Of a DNA stretch of 17,907 bases, positions 14,309 through 17,907 are shown one piece after another. The translations under genes were made by a program, and so were the position numbers. This stretch comes from Pseudomonadales bacterium (lineage in GTDB: Bacteria; Pseudomonadota; Gammaproteobacteria; Steroidobacterales; Steroidobacteraceae): the NCBI GenBank assembly GCA_020442965.1, contig JAGRJB010000073.1, positions 1-17,907 of the forward strand, read 5' to 3'. The notes under the pieces were generated by a model, which worked only from the letters and a program-made list of their open reading frames with translations, made no database searches and was not told the origin of the DNA. Position 1 is the first letter of the stretch, and each line of letters begins with the position of its first letter.

Positions 14309-14648
14309 CGCGAATCGCGCCGCACCGTGTTGCGGGCGGGGCAGAGTTTGGGGGCTGAGGCGGCGGACGGATTGGTTTGGCAGAAGCGTAGCCCGTTGTT
14401 AGGGCCGGGGTTCAAGGGGCGTTTTGACGATAAGGGCGTAGCAAGCCGTCATCTCCTCATGCTCGGCGATCGCGATGGTGTCGGTCAGATCGATACGGGC
14501 TCCGCCAAGCCGCAACGCAGTCTGGCAGGTGTGGCGGATTATTCTACCTCGCCAGGCGCTAATCCTTGAGCTGCAGCAGCATGGCGTCCTGGCGCGTCCA
14601 GCAGGCGTTGACCGCATTTCACCGGTCGCGTACGGGACGGGCGAGCAG
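14309..14648. other. Convergent gap; no confident gene, one questionable small frame
   Basis: Lying between two converging genes, this 340-bp stretch has a 13-bp palindrome at the stop of the haem protein (GCGCGA-A-TCGCGC, 14308-14320) without a T-run. A minus-strand frame at 14399-14617 could encode 72 residues. Its middle (RLGGARIDLTDTIAIAEHEE) and end (YALIVKTPLEPRP) look more protein-like than random, but I know no family and the ribosome binding site is poor. The segment at about 14335-14415 (G-rich, with GGATTGGTTTGGCAGAAGC) has the look of a dispersed intergenic repeat, but no second copy is in the window. Confidence 0.4.
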
Positions 14649-15854
14649 CTACACGGTGGCCGGTATCGCGAATACGATGATTGTTAGGGCAAGCGTGACG
14701 CCGAGAATGAATAGGCATGCACGAACGTGCTGGCCCAGGCGCCAGGCCGATAACGCAGCCTGCGCCGATTGCAGCGCGTAGTAAGCCACGAACGCTTTGG
14801 ACGCGTAGACGATGATCTGGTAGATATTTGCCGTCCAGGTGATCGCGATCGCGGCCAGCGCGATGATCAAATAGCCGCTCTTGGCGGACAGTCGCTTGCG
14901 AGCAAGCTCCGCGATGAGACCGCCGCCACCGGCCATATCGGCAACCGCGGCCGACAGTTGCGATGCTAGCGCCATGGCAATGATCGCAGGTGCTAACGTC
15001 AGGCCCAACGGCGCCAACATATCGATAATTGCGGTTTCGCCGCCCATCTTTGGCAGATTGCCACGGAAATAGCGCGTGATCAGCAGCACGAACGTGACGT
15101 AGATAGCAGTCGAGATCCATTGCGCCCAGCGCATTGTCCTGACCCGAGTCTCAGCGTCATGGGCGATCCCCAGATACCGGGAGGTCTCAAAACCTTGCAC
15201 GAGAATGACGAGTCCCAACAGTACCCGAATCTCCTGTGTGCCGCGTGCGTGCTCAGCCAGAGGCCAGTGCAAATTGCCGCTGCCAAATGCGATCACGGTG
15301 GTGACAGCGAGCGCGGCGACAACTCCGCCGATCAATGAAAGCTTGAGGCTGACCGCGGCTTCGGTCAGACGTTCAAGGGCTGCCAATCCGCCGAACGCAC
15401 CGATTGTGCCGATGCCGGCGATGGCAATCGTCGAAGCCCACCGAATCCAGAACGGATCGACGATCTCGCCCAGCCGCAGGCCAAATGCCGCAAACAGATT
15501 GAGGTAATACGCGACCGAGACGAAGTAGGCCAGCGAGAGAGCCAAGTCAGCACCGCGCTCGAGCGTACTAACAAGCAGTGGTGGCTCGCGATTCAGCTGC
15601 GGCTCGATGTACAGAATATTGTGTCTGATCGCGACGCCGAATAGATACGCGACCGCGCACAGAGCGAACATCGCCACGAAAGCCAGTGTGCCTGCCGTGT
15701 GTGCCAGAATGGGGCCAGCCACCAAAAACCCGGAGCCAATGATTGAGGCCAACGGCGTAATCGTCGCTCTCCACAACGGAGCCTTCAGGAGACGCGGTTG
15801 GAACAGCAGCGCAGCGAACAGGAGCGATGCGAGGGGGAGGATCGCGGTTGTCAC
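14649..15854 (-). CDS. APC-superfamily amino-acid permease-like membrane protein
   Basis: This is a 401-residue inner-membrane protein with 10-12 predicted helices. The first helices contain ITPLASIIGSGFLVAGPIL, whose IGSG-type break resembles the unwound substrate-binding helix 1 of APC-fold transporters. Later segments (VLLGLVILVQGFETSRYLGIAHD, MRWAQWISTAIYVTF, LAPAIIAMALASQLSAAVADMAGGGGLIAELARKRL) fit the same fold. The F-E-x-x-R-Y pattern after a glycine-rich helix is typical of the group. The substrate is unknown. The frame is open to a GTG at 15893, but I prefer the GTG at 15854, which places the first helix near the N-terminus; both starts have weak ribosome binding sites. It is divergent from the small gene at 15980 and convergent with the haem protein gene. 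Confidence 0.8.
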   Translation of the reverse strand: MTTAILPLASLLFAALLFQPRLLKAPLWRATITPLASIIGSGFLVAGPILAHTAGTLAFVAMFALCAVAYLFGVAIRHNILYIEPQLNREPPLLVSTLERGADLALSLAYFVSVAYYLNLFAAFGLRLGEIVDPFWIRWASTIAIAGIGTIGAFGGLAALERLTEAAVSLKLSLIGGVVAALAVTTVIAFGSGNLHWPLAEHARGTQEIRVLLGLVILVQGFETSRYLGIAHDAETRVRTMRWAQWISTAIYVTFVLLITRYFRGNLPKMGGETAIIDMLAPLGLTLAPAIIAMALASQLSAAVADMAGGGGLIAELARKRLSAKSGYLIIALAAIAITWTANIYQIIVYASKAFVAYYALQSAQAALSAWRLGQHVRACLFILGVTLALTIIVFAIPATV

Positions 15855-15979
15855 GTCAGACTTACACCTACAGGACTGGTAAGCAGCACCCACGCGATTA
15901 TCGGGCGATCGCTGCTGTATCGAGTTGTCCGGCGCCCTGCATCCTTACCCTGGAGTGCATAAGCCGATCAGGACCTAGG

Positions 15980-16210
15980 ATGAACTCGGATCACATCAGG
16001 CGCAATTGGCAACAGACCAAAGATGGAGCGCTCTTCCCGGCTGGCAGAGAGCGAGTTAGGCAGACGAACTCATCACAACCGGAGCGTGAAGAGCTGCCAC
16101 CAAACGCGCCCGATCGCCCGCCTGTGCCGCAAAAATTGCCGGGTAAGCCGCCGCCAGGACCGGGCCAGCCAACGCGTAAACCGCCGCCGATGCGCGCAAG
16201 CGGTCGTTAG
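15980..16210 (+). CDS. Small protein with CsbD-like start and proline-rich tail
   Basis: This is a 76-residue hydrophilic protein. The first 16 residues (MNSDHIRRNWQQTKDG) resemble the opening of CsbD stress proteins (MNxDxIxGxWxQxKG), but the rest does not. The middle is charged (PAGRERVRQTNSSQPEREELPP). The last 36 residues are a proline-rich basic tail (PPVPQKLPGKPPPGPGQPTRKPPP). I looked for a frameshift that would restore a CsbD body and found none. The ATG at 15980 has AGGA with 6-nt spacing, which supports the start. It is upstream of and in the same direction as the DUF883 gene, itself a stress-related family. It could be a divergent small stress protein or a decayed CsbD gene that acquired a new tail. 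Confidence 0.5.
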   Translation: MNSDHIRRNWQQTKDGALFPAGRERVRQTNSSQPEREELPPNAPDRPPVPQKLPGKPPPGPGQPTRKPPPMRASGR

Positions 16211-16262
16211 CAGAACGGCTCCGCACGAGTTCGTCGATGCCACTTGCGATCGATTTGCAACG

Positions 16263-16280
16263 TGTAGGTGATCGCCTACA
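16263..16280. promoter_or_regulatory. NarL/FixJ-class (GacA-box-like) response-regulator site
   Basis: TGTAGG-TGATCG-CCTACA is an 18-bp inverted repeat with a single mismatched pair. Its layout matches the GacA/UvrY box TGTAAG-N6-CTTACA, with one symmetric base change per half-site. It ends 7 bp before a -35-like TTGACG (16288-16293), a normal distance for an activator. It lies about 100 bp upstream of the DUF883 start codon. Confidence 0.5.
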
Positions 16281-16287
16281 AATAGTA

Positions 16288-16293
16288 TTGACG
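16288..16293 (+). promoter_or_regulatory. -35-like hexamer upstream of the DUF883 gene
   Basis: TTGACG matches the sigma-70 -35 consensus at 5 of 6 positions. The expected -10 position (around 16311-16316, GGTCAT) is poor and overlaps a perfect palindrome GGTCATGACC (16311-16320). A good -10 hexamer GATAAT occurs at 16346-16351 but is not correctly spaced. Activator-dependent initiation, or a different sigma factor, would explain the weak pair. Confidence 0.3.
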
Positions 16294-16379
16294 TTCTGAG
16301 GCCTTCGCATGGTCATGACCGACCGCGCTCAGCGCAACAAGAGCGGATAATGTCGTGCAATACACACTAGGAGATGGCT

Positions 16380-16742
16380 ATGCAAACGGAACCGAAGATG
16401 CAACAGAATTTTGGTGCCAACAACAAGGGCGGCGCGACGCCATCAGGCGATGCGCGCGTGCTTGAACTCAACCGGATCGCTGATCAGGCCGAGGAGCTGC
16501 TGAAGTCCTTAGGGGACACGGGTGGTGAAGCCGTCGCTGCGGTCCGCACGCGGGTCAAGCACACGTTGCATGAGGCTCGCGAAAAAATCGCCGATCAGAG
16601 CGCAAAGGCTCGCGATACCGCCGTGCGTGCTGCACATTATGCGGACGACTATGTCCAGTCCAATCCCTGGCGGTCAGTCGCCCTTGGCGCTCTCGCTGGC
16701 GCGGTTGCAACGCTATTGATCGCAGGAGCCTTGCGTCGCTGA
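16380..16742 (+). CDS. DUF883 (ElaB/YqjD-family) membrane-anchored protein
   Basis: This is a 120-residue protein of the ElaB/YqjD group, stationary-phase or stress proteins anchored in the inner membrane and, for YqjD, bound to ribosomes. After a polar N-terminus there is a long amphipathic helix (about 25-95) rich in Ala/Lys/Glu/Arg, including LNRIADQAEELLKSLGDTGG and ALxEAREK-like HTLHEAREKIADQ. The family hallmark follows: YADDYVQSNPWRSVALGALAGAVATLLIAG, a single C-terminal membrane helix ending in LRR. I chose the ATG at 16380 because AGGAG (16369-16373) has ideal 6-nt spacing to it. The in-frame ATG at 16374 abuts the Shine-Dalgarno. A GacA-like box lies upstream and a sensor kinase follows 119 bp downstream in the same direction. 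Confidence 0.88.
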   Translation: MQTEPKMQQNFGANNKGGATPSGDARVLELNRIADQAEELLKSLGDTGGEAVAAVRTRVKHTLHEAREKIADQSAKARDTAVRAAHYADDYVQSNPWRSVALGALAGAVATLLIAGALRR

Positions 16743-16861
16743 AGATGCCACGGAGTCGCAGTCGTTGGCGCGGCGCATTGCTTGGGAGGCATTGGTATGA
16801 CGCATTGACAATTGCGCGGCCCCGATGACAGCAGCATCCGCTTCCAACCGCAAGGGCAGGA

Positions 16862-17907
16862 ATGGTAGCTCGAGTTTCGCCGGTCTGGAGTTTGCCGGCC
16901 GCTGTCGTTCTTCCGCTGGTCGGCATCGTCCTGGCACTGCTGGGATTGTTTGCGATCAGCGAATGGTCGCTGCGCCAGCTCGAGCGAAATTCATCGCGCT
17001 TCGAGTCCGCGGTTGAGGTCAGCAAGCTCATTGAGCAATGGCGTGCGGCGGTCTTGGATGCGGAATCGGGACAGTTGGGCTATCTACTGACTCGCGACAC
17101 GGCCTATCTGCAGCCACTGACGAGTGCGGCAGAGCGTCTGCCAGCCGTGATGCAGGCTTTGCAGGAAAGAGCTCAAGGGGATGCGCAACTCAGCGCGCTT
17201 GTCGCTGACCTGTCAGTCCCGGCCCGTTTGAAATTTGACAATCTGGCGCACACGCTTCGTGCAATGCGCGCGGGAGACTACGAGCGAGCATTGGATCTGG
17301 TGCGCAGTGGCGAGGGCCAACATTCGATCGGGGAGATGCGGCGGCGCTTCGCACGGCTGGAAGCGTACGCGGCTGAGCGTGCGGAGTTGGCGCAAGCCGC
17401 GCGCCACCAGAGCAATATGATTGCGCGAATTGCGCTGCTGCTCGCCACTTTGGTTGTCGCGGGCCTCGTGTTCAAGTTGTTGCAGCTGTTTGCAGCTGAT
17501 GCCGCGCGGCGCGAGCAGGGGCGCCTGGCAGACAAGCTGCGCCGCGATGAACTCGAGCGTGAAGTGGACGCTCGCACGCGCGAACTCTCGAGTCTCTCCT
17601 CGCACCTGCAGAGCGTGGCGGAATCTGAGAAATCAGAGCTTGCGCGCGAATTGCACGACCAAATGGGTGGCCTGCTGACCGCGGCCAAAATGGATCTCGC
17701 CTGGCTGCGAGAGCGGCCACAGATCAATGATGATCACGAGTACAAACAGAAGTTAGTGGGACTCGGGACGGTGCTTGATCAGGCGATGGGAGTCAAGCGG
17801 CGTGTGGTCGAGAGTTTGCGCCCCTCTTTGCTCGAGCACTTCGGCCTGTCTGTAGCCCTGCAGGCATACTTCGAAGATGAATGCCGCAAAGCTGGGCTGG
17901 AATGTGT
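16862..17907 (+). CDS. CHASE3-HisKA_3 sensor histidine kinase (3' end cut by window edge)
   Basis: This is a membrane sensor kinase of the NarX/DegS class; 348 codons are visible and the frame runs off the window. TM1 is at about residues 13-35 (PAAVVLPLVGIVLALLGLFAIS). An extracytoplasmic CHASE3 domain follows at about 38-180, with its signature DAESGQLGYLLTRDTAYLQPL. TM2 is at about 186-210. A charged coiled coil (RREQGRLADKLRRDELEREVDARTREL) leads into the HisKA_3 dimerisation domain, ELARELHDQMGGLLTAAKMDL, with phospho-acceptor H265 and the later VVESLRPSLLEHFGL. The ATPase domain lies outside. The ATG at 16862 has AAGGG with 5-nt spacing. TTGACA at 16805-16810 could be a -35, but a matching -10 is not evident. 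Kinases of this class pair with NarL/FixJ regulators, which fits the palindrome at 16263. Confidence 0.9.
   Translation, partial: MVARVSPVWSLPAAVVLPLVGIVLALLGLFAISEWSLRQLERNSSRFESAVEVSKLIEQWRAAVLDAESGQLGYLLTRDTAYLQPLTSAAERLPAVMQALQERAQGDAQLSALVADLSVPARLKFDNLAHTLRAMRAGDYERALDLVRSGEGQHSIGEMRRRFARLEAYAAERAELAQAARHQSNMIARIALLLATLVVAGLVFKLLQLFAADAARREQGRLADKLRRDELEREVDARTRELSSLSSHLQSVAESEKSELARELHDQMGGLLTAAKMDLAWLRERPQINDDHEYKQKLVGLGTVLDQAMGVKRRVVESLRPSLLEHFGLSVALQAYFEDECRKAGLEC

Noticed and set aside
16056..16316. Minus-strand 86-residue frame with an alanine-rich hydrophobic centre
   Set aside because: It is the antisense shadow of the proline-rich tail (reverse complement of Pro codons gives Gly/Arg/Ala) and crosses the palindrome region.
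1..17907. CRISPR arrays, insertion sequences, prophage or defence genes
   Set aside because: No regularly spaced repeats, transposase or recombinase motifs, or defence-family motifs were found on either strand.

Overview
This window looks like a stretch of chromosome from a free-living, moderately high-GC Gram-negative proteobacterium. A gammaproteobacterium of the Xanthomonadales/Nevskiales/Steroidobacterales type fits best. The reasons are a Tsp/Prc periplasmic protease, a GnnA-like sugar dehydrogenase, a DnrO-like domain, a Tat-exported molybdenum hydroxylase, cytochrome b561 and a DUF883 protein. The lineage is inferred from family content; there is no rRNA or marker gene to prove it. I see no insertion sequence, phage gene, CRISPR array, tRNA or rRNA.

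Layout. 1-1785 (minus) is most of a tail-specific protease, cut by the left edge. 1886-3166 holds three small genes: a small membrane protein (+), a 70-residue protein (-) and a membrane protein (-). They are separated by poorly coding DNA with a good CRP-type operator at 2818. 3231-7375 (+) runs through a Gfo/Idh/MocA dehydrogenase, a DsbA/FrnE-like protein, a GlcD-type FAD 2-hydroxyacid dehydrogenase and an N-carbamoylputrescine amidase. The last two overlap by 4 nt. A folded leader with a possible 8-codon peptide lies just before the GlcD gene. 7372-8472 (-) has a DUF192 protein and cytochrome b561. 8473-8884 has no convincing gene but carries a terminator-like hairpin. 8885-10850 (+) is a two-gene operon: an NAD(P)-binding SDR-type protein and an Npt1/Npt2-like MFS carrier.

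10892-13153 (-) is a molybdopterin-binding large subunit of the isoquinoline 1-oxidoreductase (IorB) type. It has a twin-arginine/lipobox leader and no iron-sulfur partner in view. Divergent from it, 13361-14308 (+) encodes a secreted fusion of a DnrO-like domain with a DUF3365 haem domain (CxxCH). 14649-15854 (-) is an APC-type permease.

15980-17907 (+) looks like a stress/signalling block. It contains a small protein with a CsbD-like beginning and a proline-rich tail, a DUF883 (ElaB/YqjD) membrane protein, and a CHASE3-HisKA_3 sensor kinase cut by the right edge. An 18-bp palindrome resembling the GacA/UvrY (NarL/FixJ-class) box sits upstream of the DUF883 gene and just ahead of a -35-like hexamer. 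This suggests that a response regulator of the class that partners HisKA_3 kinases controls the locus.

Nothing here is a clearly new multi-gene system. The most interesting items are the response-regulator box beside the kinase, the folded leader/uORF before the GlcD gene, the orphan terminator at 8791, and the orphan Mo-hydroxylase facing a DnrO-DUF3365 haem fusion.
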